This document shows, in pieces, positions 1 through 9,316 of a stretch of 64,000 nt of DNA; the first letter of the stretch is position 1, and each line of letters begins with the position of its first letter. Origin of the DNA: Gordoniibacillus kamchatkensis. GTDB taxonomy: Bacteria; Bacillota; Bacilli; Paenibacillales; NBRC-103111. The position numbers and the translations under genes were made by a program. Below the pieces are notes generated by a model. That model was not told where the DNA came from. It saw only the letters and a list, made by a program, of their open reading frames with translations, and searched no databases. The stretch spans positions 1-64,000 of the forward strand of contig NZ_JXAK01000037.1 in NCBI RefSeq assembly GCF_000829455.1. The letters run 5' to 3'.

Positions 1-154
1 ACCCAACTGCACTTGCAGCAGCGATAGAAGCCAGCACCCAACAAAACCGCCTCTCTAAGTGCGCTACAAGCAACTACAGCCCCAATTTCCCACGATCGCC
101 AACATGCTGTTGCCCCAACAGCACTTGCAGCAGCAACGCATCCCCACGGCCGCA

Positions 155-1585
155 TCAAAACAGCGGCGACAGCAGCCGCGCCAGCACCTCTTTGCCGCGC
201 TGCCAGCGGGAGCGCTTCTCGAACTGCGCCATCACGATCTCGTCGCTATCCTTCATATCCTGCTGAAAGTCCCGCTCCAGCCGGTCTATCGTCTTCTTGT
301 CGAAAAACACGGCGTTGATTTCGAAGTTGTCGAAGAAGCTGCGCATGTCCATGTTCGCCGTTCCGGCCGAGGCCAGCAGCCCGTCGACAAGGAACGTTTT
401 GGAATGGATGAAGCCTTTGCGGTACATGTAAAATTTGACGCCTGCCTGCATCAGCTCCTTGATGTAAGAAAGCGTCGCGTAGTAGACGATGCGCGAATCC
501 GGCACGCCCGGCAGCAGGATGCGCACGTCCACCCCGCTCACCGCCGCCGTCTTCAGTCCGATCATAATGCTGCGGTCGGGAATGAAGTACGGCGTCGTAA
601 TCCAGATGCGGCGGCGGGCCGCGGCGATGGCGCCGAACGACATTTCAAAAATGGCGTCGAACTGCACGTCGGGCCCGCTCGGCAAAATTTGCACCGGCTT
701 GCCTTCCGGGCAGTCGTGCTCGGGAAACAGCAGCGGATCGGACAGCTTCTGGCGGCTGACGAATTCCCAATCGTTCAGAAACGTTTGCTGCAAATAGTAG
801 ACGGAGTCGCCTTCGAGCCGCAGATGCGTATCGCGCCAATAGCCGAGATGAGGATCCCGGCCCAAGTATTCGTCGCCGATATTGATGCCGCCGAGAAAGC
901 CGACTTTGCCGTCGACGACGACGATTTTGCGGTGGTTGCGGTAATTCAGCCGCTTGTCGAAAAAGGCGAACAGCGGCGGCAGGAAGCAATGCACTTCCGC
1001 GCCTGCCTGTTTCAAGCTCTCCACGTAGCCCGCGGTCAGTTTATAGCTGCCGATACCGTCATAAATGATGCGCACCCGCACCCCTTCGCCGGCTTTGCGG
1101 ACGAGAGCGTCGCGAAACTGCCGGCCGACGGCGTCGTCGCGGATCGTATAAAATTCGAAATGCACGTGATGCTTCGCACGCGCAATAGCTTCCAACATCT
1201 CCGCGTACGCTGCCTCCACGTTCGACAGCACCTCGATCTCGTTGTGCTTCGTGATCGGCGCGCCCGGCATGTTGAACAGCAGCCCGAGCAGACGCGGCTG
1301 CTGCAAAATTTCGTACCCGGCCGCTTCGGACAGCGTATCGAGTTTGTCTTGGTTGCGGGCGATCGCCCGCTGCATTTCATCGAGGATGCGGAAGCCTTTG
1401 CGCCTGACGATTTTGCGCTGGCGGTACTCTTTGGCGACGAAGTAGTACATGACGAAGCCGATAATCGGCAAAATGAATAAAATGAGCAGCCAGGCGACGG
1501 TTTTCTCGGGGTAGCGGAATTCGATCAATAAAATGGTGGCTACTTGGAAAATGAACAATATAAGGACGATCGTCAGCCACAGCAC
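155..1585 (-). CDS. cls: Cardiolipin synthase (phospholipase D family)
   Basis: Membrane enzyme that condenses two phosphatidylglycerol molecules into cardiolipin and glycerol. Two hydrophobic segments lie in the first 55 residues, the usual N-terminal anchor. Two phospholipase-D HKD motifs follow: HRKIVVVD near residue 218 and HSKTFLVD near residue 394, the second followed by the typical GTANMDMRSF. Length (about 477 aa) fits the family. The frame is open to a GTG at 1594, but the strong site GGAGGTGAT occupies 1598-1590, so the GTG at 1585 (8 nt downstream of GGAGG) is the better start. The gene is divergent from the germination operon. Family identity is secure; the paralog name (clsA or clsB) is not decidable here. 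Confidence 0.93.
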   Translation of the reverse strand: MLWLTIVLILFIFQVATILLIEFRYPEKTVAWLLILFILPIIGFVMYYFVAKEYRQRKIVRRKGFRILDEMQRAIARNQDKLDTLSEAAGYEILQQPRLLGLLFNMPGAPITKHNEIEVLSNVEAAYAEMLEAIARAKHHVHFEFYTIRDDAVGRQFRDALVRKAGEGVRVRIIYDGIGSYKLTAGYVESLKQAGAEVHCFLPPLFAFFDKRLNYRNHRKIVVVDGKVGFLGGINIGDEYLGRDPHLGYWRDTHLRLEGDSVYYLQQTFLNDWEFVSRQKLSDPLLFPEHDCPEGKPVQILPSGPDVQFDAIFEMSFGAIAAARRRIWITTPYFIPDRSIMIGLKTAAVSGVDVRILLPGVPDSRIVYYATLSYIKELMQAGVKFYMYRKGFIHSKTFLVDGLLASAGTANMDMRSFFDNFEINAVFFDKKTIDRLERDFQQDMKDSDEIVMAQFEKRSRWQRGKEVLARLLSPLF

Positions 1586-1737
1586 CGGCATCACCTCCAG
1601 TCTAGTGTAGACAGCCGGCTATCGGATTTATGCAAAATTTGAGCGCAGGCGCAAAGGCAGGAAACGCTGGAATAAATCGCGCGGAACGCGGAAAATCTAT
1701 GCAAGACCTATTGTAGCAGAACGGAGGCTTGCCCCGC

Positions 1738-3390
1738 ATGCAACAAACGAGCCGAACAGCCGGTTTGCTGACCCGCATGCTTCTTGACCGCAAGAACGGT
1801 TCCGTCTCCGGCGGCGGCGACAAGCAGGTAACCGACATCCGCTTCCTTGACGAAATGAAGAAAGTGCCGCTTTATGCCTCCCTCGAGGACAACAAGCTGG
1901 CGCTGCAAACGATGTTCGAGGAATGCTCGGATGTGATCGTTCGCGACTTGGCCATCGAGCAAGGCATCCCCGCTTTCATCGTCTTCATTGACGGTCTGGT
2001 CAGCAGCGACTCGCTCAATGATGCACTGAAGGCGCTGCTCGTATTTGAAGGGGGGATCGAAACTCCCGAACATTTGCTGAAAATGAGGCTGCCCGTATCG
2101 CAAGCGAAGCCTGCCGACAACTTCGGCGATTTGCTGCTCGGCGTGTTCGGCGGCGATACGGCGTTATTCTTAGGCAGTTTTCCACAAGCGATATTGCTCG
2201 GCATCCGCGGCCCGGAGAAAAGGTCCGTCGACGAACCGTCAACGGAATCGGTCGTGCGCGGGCCGAAGGAAGCGTTCGTCGAAAATTTGCGCACGAACAC
2301 CTCGCTCCTTCGCCGCAGACTCCGGACGCCGCGCCTGAAAATGAAATCGATGACGCTCGGCGCGGAGTCGAACACCGGCATCGTCGTCAGCTATTTGGAA
2401 GATATCGCCATGCCGTCCAGCGTCGAGGAAGTAATCAAGCGTCTGGAAAAAATCAAAATCGACGCCGTCCTGGACTCCGGTTCGATCGAAGAGTTTATTC
2501 AAGACAACGCCTACTCGCCGTTTCCGCAAGTGCAATACACGGAGCGGCCCGAGGTTGCGGCTGCGGCGCTGCTCCAAGGCAGGATCGCCATCATCGTCGA
2601 CGGGACGCCGTTCGTTCTGCTCGTTCCGTTCGTATTCGCCGAAATTATGCAAGCGAGCGAAGATTATTACGAACGGTTTCAAATCGCCACGCTCATCCGC
2701 TGGCTGCGCTACTTGTTTCTCGTCCTGTCGCTGACGACGCCGGCGTTCTACGTCGCGATTTTGACCTACCACCAGGATTTGCTGCCGACGACGCTGCTGC
2801 TGACGGTAGCCGCCTCGCGCGAAAACATTCCGTTCCCGGCCGTCGTCGAGGCGCTCATTATGGAAGTGACGTTCGAGGCGCTGCGCGAAGCAGGCATCCG
2901 GCTGCCGAAAGCGATCGGCTCCGCGGTCTCCATTCTCGGCGCCCTCGTCATCGGGCAGTCCGCCGTTCAAGCCGGTGTCGTGTCCGCGCCGATGGTGATC
3001 GTCGTCTCGATTACGGGGATCGCTTCGTTTACGATTCCGAAATTCAACGGCGCCATCGCCGTGCGGATGCTGCGCTTTCCGATTTTGTTCGCAGCCGCTC
3101 TGTTCGGCATTTACGGCATTTTGCTCAGCGCTGTGTTTATTCTCGGGCATTTGGCCAATCTGCGTTCGCTCGGCGTTCCCTACTTGTCGCCGTTCGGGCC
3201 GCTCACCGCTAGAGACTTGGGCGATACGCTCGCTCGCCAGCCGTGGTGGACGATGGACAGAAGGCCCGGCTACATGCCGGTGAAGGACCCCGTCCGCCTG
3301 GATGAGGAGCTGCCGAAGGAAATTGCCGCACAAGGCGGGCAAAAGGGCAAAGACATTCGGCATTACGAAGGAAACGACGAGGAGAGGTGA
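1738..3390 (+). CDS. Spore germination protein, GerA family (GerAA/GerKA-like)
   Basis: A-subunit of a spore inner-membrane germinant receptor. The N-terminal half is soluble (VTDIRFLDEMKK, later IFIDGLVSSDSLNDALK); the C-terminal half has several membrane segments after about residue 330, with the family-typical RLPKAIGSAVSILGALVIGQ and VSITGIASFTIP. About 550 aa is normal. ATG 1738 is preferred over TTG 1729 because ACGGAGG ends at 1727, leaving 10 nt to the ATG and only 1 nt to the TTG. It is first in an operon with gerC-, small-ORF- and gerB-type genes, and the gerC start lies 5 nt past its stop. Germination operons are normally made in the forespore under sigma-G; a weak candidate (GAATA at 1670-1674, AAATCTA at 1693-1699) is visible but not convincing. 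Confidence 0.95.
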   Translation: MQQTSRTAGLLTRMLLDRKNGSVSGGGDKQVTDIRFLDEMKKVPLYASLEDNKLALQTMFEECSDVIVRDLAIEQGIPAFIVFIDGLVSSDSLNDALKALLVFEGGIETPEHLLKMRLPVSQAKPADNFGDLLLGVFGGDTALFLGSFPQAILLGIRGPEKRSVDEPSTESVVRGPKEAFVENLRTNTSLLRRRLRTPRLKMKSMTLGAESNTGIVVSYLEDIAMPSSVEEVIKRLEKIKIDAVLDSGSIEEFIQDNAYSPFPQVQYTERPEVAAAALLQGRIAIIVDGTPFVLLVPFVFAEIMQASEDYYERFQIATLIRWLRYLFLVLSLTTPAFYVAILTYHQDLLPTTLLLTVAASRENIPFPAVVEALIMEVTFEALREAGIRLPKAIGSAVSILGALVIGQSAVQAGVVSAPMVIVVSITGIASFTIPKFNGAIAVRMLRFPILFAAALFGIYGILLSAVFILGHLANLRSLGVPYLSPFGPLTARDLGDTLARQPWWTMDRRPGYMPVKDPVRLDEELPKEIAAQGGQKGKDIRHYEGNDEER

Positions 3391-3394
3391 CCCG

Positions 3395-4578
3395 ATGCGC
3401 ACAGCTGCCTTATCCGTCAGGATGACGGCGCTTGCCGCACTGTGGCTCGTCGTGACGCCGCTGGTGTCCGGTTGCTGGGACCGTACGGAACTCAACGATC
3501 TGGCGTTTGCCATGTCTTCGGCAATCGATAGGGAGCCTGACGGCACGTACCGGATCACGTATTTGTTTCCGCTGCCCGGACAGATGGGGGGCGCCAGCGG
3601 CGGCGGCGGCGGCACAGGCGGCAAAGAAAGCTATTATACCGATTCCGACAAAGGCCAGACGATTCGCGACGCCGCTTCCAAGCTGCAGCGGCGCATGTCG
3701 CGCAGGCTGTTCCTGGCCCATCGGCGCACGATCCTCGTCAGCGAAGATGTGGCCCGGGAAGGCATCGGCGATTTGCTCGATACGATACCTCGGCTGCCGG
3801 AAACCCGGCTCAGCACGTTTATCGTCATAACGAAAGGCCCCGCCTGGAAATTGCTCAATACGAATCCGAAATTCGAGCGATTCCCCGCCGAAGCGATCCG
3901 CGAGCTGGCCAAGGCGCAAGGCCGCATGGCGATCAACGCCAAGGGGGTCGCCGTATCGCTTAGTCTCGGCAACGATCCGATCATCCTGTATATGGGCGAG
4001 AAGCAGGCGGAGAAAGCGACGAAGCGTCGCGCGAAGTGGCGGTGCTCGGCTACGCCCAGTTTAAGAAAGATAAGATGGTCGGCGTTTACGACGAGGAGCA
4101 GACGCAGGGCTTGCAGTGGCTGCGGCGCAATGTCAAGCTGCACTCGGTTACCGTGCTTGGGCCAAAAGACGGGAAGCCGATCACACTCGATATTACCAAA
4201 GGCATATCTCGCATAAGCCCCCGGTTCGAAGATGATACCCCGGCGTTTCTCGTTGACCTGGAAGCCCGAGCAAGCGTGAAGGAAAACTTGTCCGAGCTCG
4301 ACATGAACCAGACGGAAGATCTGCGCGCTCTGCAGCAGGCGGTTTCCGACAGCATCAAGCAAACTGTAACGAACACGATAAGGGTGATGCAGAAGTATCG
4401 GACCGACTCCGCCCATCTGGGGAATTTGATCTGGGGCCGCTACCCTTTACGGTGGCAAAACGGGCTTTCCGCCAATTGGAGCGAGCAATTCGCCAAAGCG
4501 AAATTCACGATCCAGGTTCGAACGAACATTGCGGACGTCGGGCTGGTGAATCAAAACGTTATCCGAAGGAGCGAGTAA
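3395..4578 (+). CDS. Spore germination lipoprotein, Ger(x)C family, frameshifted
   Basis: C-subunit of the germinant receptor, a lipoprotein. Start ATG 3395 follows GAGGAGAGGTGA. The signal peptide ends in a lipobox VSGC with Cys27, followed by the typical CWDRTELNDLAF. The frame is broken near 4017-4023: upstream reading ends in EKQAEKAT, while the family-like continuation REVAVLGYAQFKKDKMVGVY is in the next frame and runs to 4578. The shift equals loss of one base. Repaired length is about 394 aa, normal for GerAC-like proteins. Conservation on both sides argues for a sequencing error, but a genuine mutation disabling this receptor cannot be excluded. Sits between gerA- and gerB-type genes. 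Confidence 0.88.
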
Positions 4579-4581
4579 ACG

Positions 4582-4815
4582 ATGGATCCGATATTTACGG
4601 TCGTTTTCCCGATAGTCGCCTTTCTCTTTTTGGCGACGGATTGGCCGCGCCTGAAACAGATGTCCCGCGGCATCAAGCTGGCCTACGCTGTCTTTTTCGC
4701 CCTTTCATGCTGCTTGTTTGCGACCAGAACGCTGGGGATAGAACCGCTTACCCCCCCTTATTTGTTCTACACCTACGTCTCGCCGGCCATCGAATCGATG
4801 CTGGGCCTGCAATAA
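4582..4815 (+). CDS. Small membrane protein within the ger operon
   Basis: 77-aa protein with two hydrophobic stretches (FTVVFPIVAFLFLATDW and LAYAVFFALSCCLFATR). It starts 3 nt after the gerC-type stop, and GAAGGAG lies just upstream of ATG 4582. No function can be assigned. Its position between the C- and B-type subunits suggests an accessory part of the germinant receptor, comparable in size and place to the short membrane 'D' subunits reported for some ger operons; that relationship is inference, not sequence proof. Confidence 0.72.
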   Translation: MDPIFTVVFPIVAFLFLATDWPRLKQMSRGIKLAYAVFFALSCCLFATRTLGIEPLTPPYLFYTYVSPAIESMLGLQ

Positions 4816-4839
4816 CGGACGACGAAGGAGGTGATCCTC

Positions 4840-6206
4840 TTGCGCAATGTGCAAGTCATTAACGAGCGACAAATCGGCTGGCTGACCGGAGCGTTGCTCA
4901 CGGGGGGCGGCCTCGTCTCGGTCCAGAACGTGCTCGTGCGGATCGCCAAGGTGGACGCCTGGTTTTCGTACGTGCTGCCGACGCTGTACGTGTTCGTCAT
5001 TATCGCGGTGTTCGGCTATCTGATGAAGACGTTTCCGGGCAAAAACATGTTCGATATTTTGTTCGAGCTGTACGGGAAATGGGAGGCGGCGTATGCAACG
5101 CCATCATTCTGTTTCACCTGTGGCTCATTCTCATTCGCGACATCGCGCTGTTCAACCGTTTTTTCCAGACGATTTTGCTGCCCCGCACCCCGCTCGAAAT
5201 TATGGCGGTGCTGCTGATGTTCACGATCGTCTATTTCGGGCGGACCAGCTTCGAGGTGACGGCCAGAGCGAACGACGTCACGTTTCCGCTGTTTGTCCTC
5301 TTCAATATTGCGCTTCCGCTGGCGCTCACGAACGAATTCAACAGCGAAACGCTGCGCCCGATCATGACGGCTCCGTACTGGAGCTTTCTGGCCAGCAGTC
5401 TGGCCGCCTGCGGCTGGTACGCCGACTTGTTCGTGATGGGCGCGTTTTTGCACATGCTGCACAGCTCCAGGCAGCTGACGGCCGGACTGAGGCGCGGCGC
5501 CGCCTTGGCCGCCTTTTTCCTTAGCTCCGTGCTGCTGACCGAAGCGGCCGTGTTCGGCCCTTCTTTGCCGGGAAATTTTATTTATCCCAGCTATAGCCTC
5601 GTTCAGCAAATCCATATCACCGACTTCCTGGACCGCGTCGACCTGATCATGCTCATGGTCTGGTTTCCGATCTCGACGTTCAAAATCGTCACGATTTACA
5701 TCGCCATGCTCACGGGGCTCGCTGCCTTTATGAAACAGCCGGATCATGCGATTTTGAACAAGCCGGTGGCGATGTTTCTGATCATCAGCTCGATAGTTTC
5801 GTTCCGGTCGACGACAGAGGTGTTCAGCTTTGGCAACTACTCGTCGCTGCCCATCATACTGGTGTATCAGCCCCTCTTCCTCATCCTGCTTGCGGCCGGC
5901 ACCAGGGTGTACCGCAAACGCCGTTTGCTTCCCGCGGCGCAGACCGCACCGGCAGCAAACGGCGAATCCTCGGCAAGCAAGGGCAGCGGATCGGCCTGGA
6001 AGCGGCTGAGCGTCAAATATCCGTACCCGACCTGGTTCAAAGCGAGCAACGCGCTGCTTGCCGTGTTGTTCCTCGTCGTCACGGCGGGTTTCTTGCTTCG
6101 CCCCCGCTTGTATTGGGGCAGCGTAACTTGCGCCATCTTATTCGCGGTCCTCATGCTGCTGTTTGTGTTCACCACCTTCGCCGAAATGAAGACGGCGGAA
6201 GACTGA
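4840..6206 (+). CDS. Spore germination permease, GerAB/GerKB-like, frameshifted
   Basis: B-subunit of the germinant receptor, an amino-acid-permease-like protein (Spore_permease family). Start TTG 4840 lies 8 nt after a perfect site AAGGAGGTGATC (4825-4836); it reads RNVQVINERQIGWLTGALL, typical for the family. After FDILFELYGKW the frame breaks near 5079-5090, and the membrane protein continues one frame over (NAIILFHLWLILIRDIALF) to 6206, equal to loss of one base. Repaired length is about 455 aa, longer than the usual 360-370: after a charged linker (near 5930-6010) the C-terminus adds two hydrophobic segments (LLAVLFLVVTAGFLL, CAILFAVLMLLFVF). Last gene of the operon, ahead of a bidirectional terminator. 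Confidence 0.86.
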
Positions 6207-6277
6207 TGTACTAAGGCAACATGGGACCCTGGGCCTCCCCGGTTCATTTCCCCCCCTTCGCTCCGCATTGGTCCCCC

Positions 6278-6322
6278 AAAAAATAATGGCGCATTCCCCA
6301 ATTTCGGGGAATGCGCCATTTT
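6278..6322. terminator. Bidirectional intrinsic terminator
   Basis: A perfect 15-bp stem (arms 6285-6299 and 6306-6320) with loop AATTTC, flanked by A-runs on the left and TTTT on the right. It serves the convergent ger operon (plus) and the ParM-like gene (minus). Confidence 0.9.
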
Positions 6323-6342
6323 CGCATGGCACTGTTCCGGTT

Positions 6343-7437
6343 TCAGCCGAGGGCCGGCTGGCTCGTTCTGCTGCGCGCCACTTTCAAGTAACCGTACATG
6401 TTTTGCAGCTCGCTGTCATTCACAAAACGCAGGCGCATCGACCCTGCCGCCTCCTGCAAATACGGCTTGAGCGCCGCCGCGCCGCCGCCGAGCACGTAAA
6501 AGCATTGAATGTCGGGGTACTTGCGCCAGCGCTTGCGGATGAGCTCGGCAACGCGCGTTGCCGCCCGCTGAAAATAAGGCTCGACGACGCTGCGAATGTC
6601 GACCTGCCCTTCGCCCAGCATCTGGATCACGAAGTTGCGCTCCTTGACGCGCTGTACGAGCTTCGCCCGGCTCGGGAACCGGTAGCCGTAGGCGTCTTCG
6701 ACGTCGCGTATGATCAGATCGAGGTAATTCGACAGCCCGAATTGTTCGCCGTAGCTGAAATGGTTGTCGATGTTCATCCGCTTGACCACCGGAAAATCCG
6801 TCGTCAAAGCGCCGATCTCGCATACGCCGATGCAGCCGTAGTACAGCTCTTCGTCACGCACCTGCAAGCTGTCGAGCGTCGCCAAATTGTACAGCGCCGC
6901 CGCCCCTTCGATCGAGACGACCGCGCGGCGGATCGCCACCTTGACCCGGCGGCCCTGCAGCTGCGGCGTCGACAGGAACGTCACCTCGTGCTCGCCGACA
7001 AGCCGCTGCTCGAACGCTTCGTGGAATTTGGCGTATAGCCGCACCGGCAAGCCCGTTCCGATCACATATTCCACTTCGTCTGCGCCGCCGAAGCCGGACT
7101 GCGTATATGACGAGCTCGTCACGCAGGCATAAGCGAGCGCCGTCAGCGCCACGATGAGCGACTGGTCGGACAGCGCCTTGTTGTCCGTCTCCTCCAGCTC
7201 CATGTTATCCTCGTGCTCGACGGCCATCAGTCCTACGAAATAGCGCTGGTTGCGCTGCGCGAGCGAAGGGCTGCTGACCATGACGTCGAGCGCTTTCACC
7301 GGAGAATCCTCTTCCTGTAAAATATGTCGATCGTAGCCCGGCGCCACGACGTTAGGCACAATGAGCGGCTCCGCCGAGCCGTCCATAACGAGCTTGATGC
7401 TGTCGTTGCCGATATCTATTCCTGCCAGCTTTATCAT
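6343..7437 (-). CDS. ParM/StbA-family actin-like protein
   Basis: 364-aa member of the ParM/StbA branch of bacterial actins, ATPases that polymerise into filaments. It begins with the phosphate-1 motif GIDIGNDSIKLV, and a glycine-rich nucleotide-binding loop FYVLGGGAAALKPYL lies near the C-terminus. Start ATG 7437 follows TAGGAGGG. Plasmid ParM works with ParR and a parC site; no ParR-like gene or tandem centromere repeat is seen nearby, so plasmid-type segregation is not supported. Chromosomal homologues of unknown function are common in Bacilli. It is divergent from an M23 peptidase/bactofilin pair, which hints at, but does not prove, a cell-shape or envelope role. Confidence 0.85.
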   Translation of the reverse strand: MIKLAGIDIGNDSIKLVMDGSAEPLIVPNVVAPGYDRHILQEEDSPVKALDVMVSSPSLAQRNQRYFVGLMAVEHEDNMELEETDNKALSDQSLIVALTALAYACVTSSSYTQSGFGGADEVEYVIGTGLPVRLYAKFHEAFEQRLVGEHEVTFLSTPQLQGRRVKVAIRRAVVSIEGAAALYNLATLDSLQVRDEELYYGCIGVCEIGALTTDFPVVKRMNIDNHFSYGEQFGLSNYLDLIIRDVEDAYGYRFPSRAKLVQRVKERNFVIQMLGEGQVDIRSVVEPYFQRAATRVAELIRKRWRKYPDIQCFYVLGGGAAALKPYLQEAAGSMRLRFVNDSELQNMYGYLKVARSRTSQPALG

Positions 7438-7631
7438 ATATCCCTCCTACTAAGCCGTTGCTACTGCATATTCTTCGATTTTATTCAACAAATTCCTGCT
7501 GCGCCGCAGCGATTTTTCTAAAATTTGCATGTAAAAGGGAGGTTTTTGCGGCTGGATGGCGAATGTACTCAGGCAACGGTTTCCATTTCCTCCGCCATCA
7601 AGACTATACGAAGAAAGGGTTCTCCGTCCGC

Positions 7632-8621
7632 ATGAAGTTCAAATGGAAAAGAAGAACGTACACCCTGCTCATCGTCCCGGACGCGGCCCAGTCGGTCGCC
7701 AGGGTTCGACTGTCGAATATTGTGGTATTTGGCGCTTTGGCCGCATTGGCGATTTTTGTCATCGCTTCTTTAGCCGTTTATGCGCTGCATCTGCGCTCTA
7801 TCGTCATTACCCAGCAGCTCCGTACCGAACTCACCGGCAGTTCGCAGCATTATGCCATGACGCTGTCGGACAAGGAGCAGACGATCAATCAGCTGCAGAA
7901 CGAAATCATTAAGCTGTCGCAGCAGACGAAAGATATGAAAACGCGCGTTGACGAGATGACGAAGCTGGAGAACGACCTCAAGTCGATCAGCGGCAAAGGG
8001 GGAGCCGCCTCCGCTTCAGGCTCCGGTTCCGGCCAAGCGGCGGCAAGCGGCGAAGGCAGTCAGGGCGGTGCTTTCGTCCCTGTCTCGAACAGCCAGATCG
8101 ACGAGCTGTCGGCCTCCACCTCGGACACGCTTGCCCAGCTCAGCCAGCAGCTGACGGAGCTGCAGTCGAGCATGAGCGAGACGAAGCAGAAGGTGCTCGA
8201 ACAGCAGCATCTGCTCCGCATTACGCCGACGCTGTATCCGACTATGACAAGAACGGTCACTTCTCCGTTCGGCTATCGCATCGATCCGATCAATGGCATG
8301 CCGAGCTTCCACTCCGGCATCGACTTCGGCGCCGCAGCAGGCGACGACGTGTTCGCGACGGCAGACGGCACCGTTGTCTCCGTCGGCAAGGACGCCAGCC
8401 ACGGCAACAATATCGTCATTAGCCACGGGCAAGGGCTGAAAACGTGGTACATGCACCTTAGCAAAAGCCTCGTCTCCGAAGGCGACAACGTAACGAAGGG
8501 GCAAAGAATCGGCCTCGTCGGCAACACCGGGCGCAGCACCGGCGCCCACTTGCATTACGAACTTATCCAAAACGGGAAAAGCATCGATCCGAAGCCGTAT
8601 TTACAGAGTATGAAAGAATAA
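7632..8621 (+). CDS. M23 family metallopeptidase, membrane-anchored (first copy)
   Basis: Predicted peptidoglycan endopeptidase. A basic N-terminus (MKFKWKRRTYTLL) precedes one membrane segment at about residues 36-56, then a coiled-coil region, a Ser/Gly-rich linker and a C-terminal LytM/M23 domain. Zinc ligands visible: His227 and Asp231 (HSGIDF) and the HLH motif (His306, His308). The frame is open upstream to 7458, but ATG 7632 gives the same N-terminal plan as the second copy at 60984. It is followed by a bactofilin gene 121 nt downstream. M23/bactofilin pairs are known in cell-shape control, where the bactofilin scaffold positions the hydrolase; that role is inferred. Confidence 0.9.
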   Translation: MKFKWKRRTYTLLIVPDAAQSVARVRLSNIVVFGALAALAIFVIASLAVYALHLRSIVITQQLRTELTGSSQHYAMTLSDKEQTINQLQNEIIKLSQQTKDMKTRVDEMTKLENDLKSISGKGGAASASGSGSGQAAASGEGSQGGAFVPVSNSQIDELSASTSDTLAQLSQQLTELQSSMSETKQKVLEQQHLLRITPTLYPTMTRTVTSPFGYRIDPINGMPSFHSGIDFGAAAGDDVFATADGTVVSVGKDASHGNNIVISHGQGLKTWYMHLSKSLVSEGDNVTKGQRIGLVGNTGRSTGAHLHYELIQNGKSIDPKPYLQSMKE

Positions 8622-8742
8622 GCTTCTCGGGTTTTAATCCGAATTCGGCATGAAAAGCTTCCTTTTACATAGGTCATTCGTCGTGAAGACCGCTACAAAT
8701 AAAAGCTATTCTAACAAACGATGAGAAGGGACGATCAACAGC

Positions 8743-9213
8743 ATGTTCAAAGCCAAAAAGCACGAAATCAACCCGAGTACGACCGACACGCTCATTGGCG
8801 AAGGCTCCGTGTTCGAAGGCCGCATCAAGTCCGAAGCCAGCATCCGCATTGAAGGGCACCTGACCGGGGACATCGAATGCACCGGCGACGTCATTATCGG
8901 CGAGAAGGGCGAAGTGCGTTCCAACATTGCGGCGCGCGACGTCGTCATTGCTGGCCATGTGACGGGCAATGTGACGACCAAGGGGAAGCTGACCATTCTA
9001 TCGACCGGCCATTTGCACGGCAACACGAATTCGGCTTCGTTCGTCATTGAGGAGGGCGGCGTGTTCCAAGGCTCCAGCAAAATGGACAAAGGCGGACCGG
9101 CAAGCGCCGTCAGCCACACGCAAGAGCACGAGCACGCGGCAAGCGGCGCAGCGAAAAACTTCACCCCGCCTCCGTCCGACCGCATCGGCGGCGGGAAGTC
9201 GGCGGCGCTGTAG
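8743..9213 (+). CDS. Bactofilin (polymer-forming cytoskeletal protein, first copy)
   Basis: 156-aa bactofilin (DUF583). The central right-handed beta-helix is visible as repeated strands: SIRIEGHLTGDIECTGD, VIIGEKGEV, DVVIAGHVTGNVTTKGK, LTILSTGHLHGN, FVIEEGGVFQG. Flanking termini are polar and disordered. Bactofilins self-assemble without nucleotide into membrane-associated filaments. The N-terminus shares the pattern (F/S)KKxH...TDTxIGEG with the second copy at 61994. Transcribed after the M23 gene and followed by a terminator. Confidence 0.93.
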   Translation: MFKAKKHEINPSTTDTLIGEGSVFEGRIKSEASIRIEGHLTGDIECTGDVIIGEKGEVRSNIAARDVVIAGHVTGNVTTKGKLTILSTGHLHGNTNSASFVIEEGGVFQGSSKMDKGGPASAVSHTQEHEHAASGAAKNFTPPPSDRIGGGKSAAL

Positions 9214-9231
9214 CGGATCGCGACGCAATGA

Positions 9232-9268
9232 AGCCTCGGCGCGGGTTGGGCGCCGAGGCTTTCTTTGT
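9232..9268 (+). terminator. Intrinsic terminator after bactofilin
   Basis: Perfect 10-bp stem (9232-9241 with 9251-9260), loop CGGGTTGGG, followed by TTTCTTTG. Confidence 0.88.
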
Positions 9269-9316
9269 TATACTGTCGTATATACAGACATTTGACACAA
9301 ACGGGAGAGACGAGTA

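Noticed and set aside
105-123. Small hairpin (7-bp stem) downstream of the cardiolipin synthase stop
   Set aside because: No T-run follows on the minus strand, so terminator function is not supported.
9-134. 14-bp direct repeat GCACTTGCAGCAGC at 9-22 and 121-134
   Set aside because: Short, only two copies, no associated element; probably chance in CAG-rich DNA.
59-1480. Long plus-strand open frame opposite the cardiolipin synthase gene
   Set aside because: His/Arg/Val-rich composition typical of the antisense of a GC-rich gene; the minus strand has both HKD motifs and a membrane anchor.
6343-7437. ParM-like gene as evidence for an integrated plasmid
   Set aside because: No ParR, centromere repeats, replication or mobility genes are nearby; neighbours are ordinary chromosomal genes.
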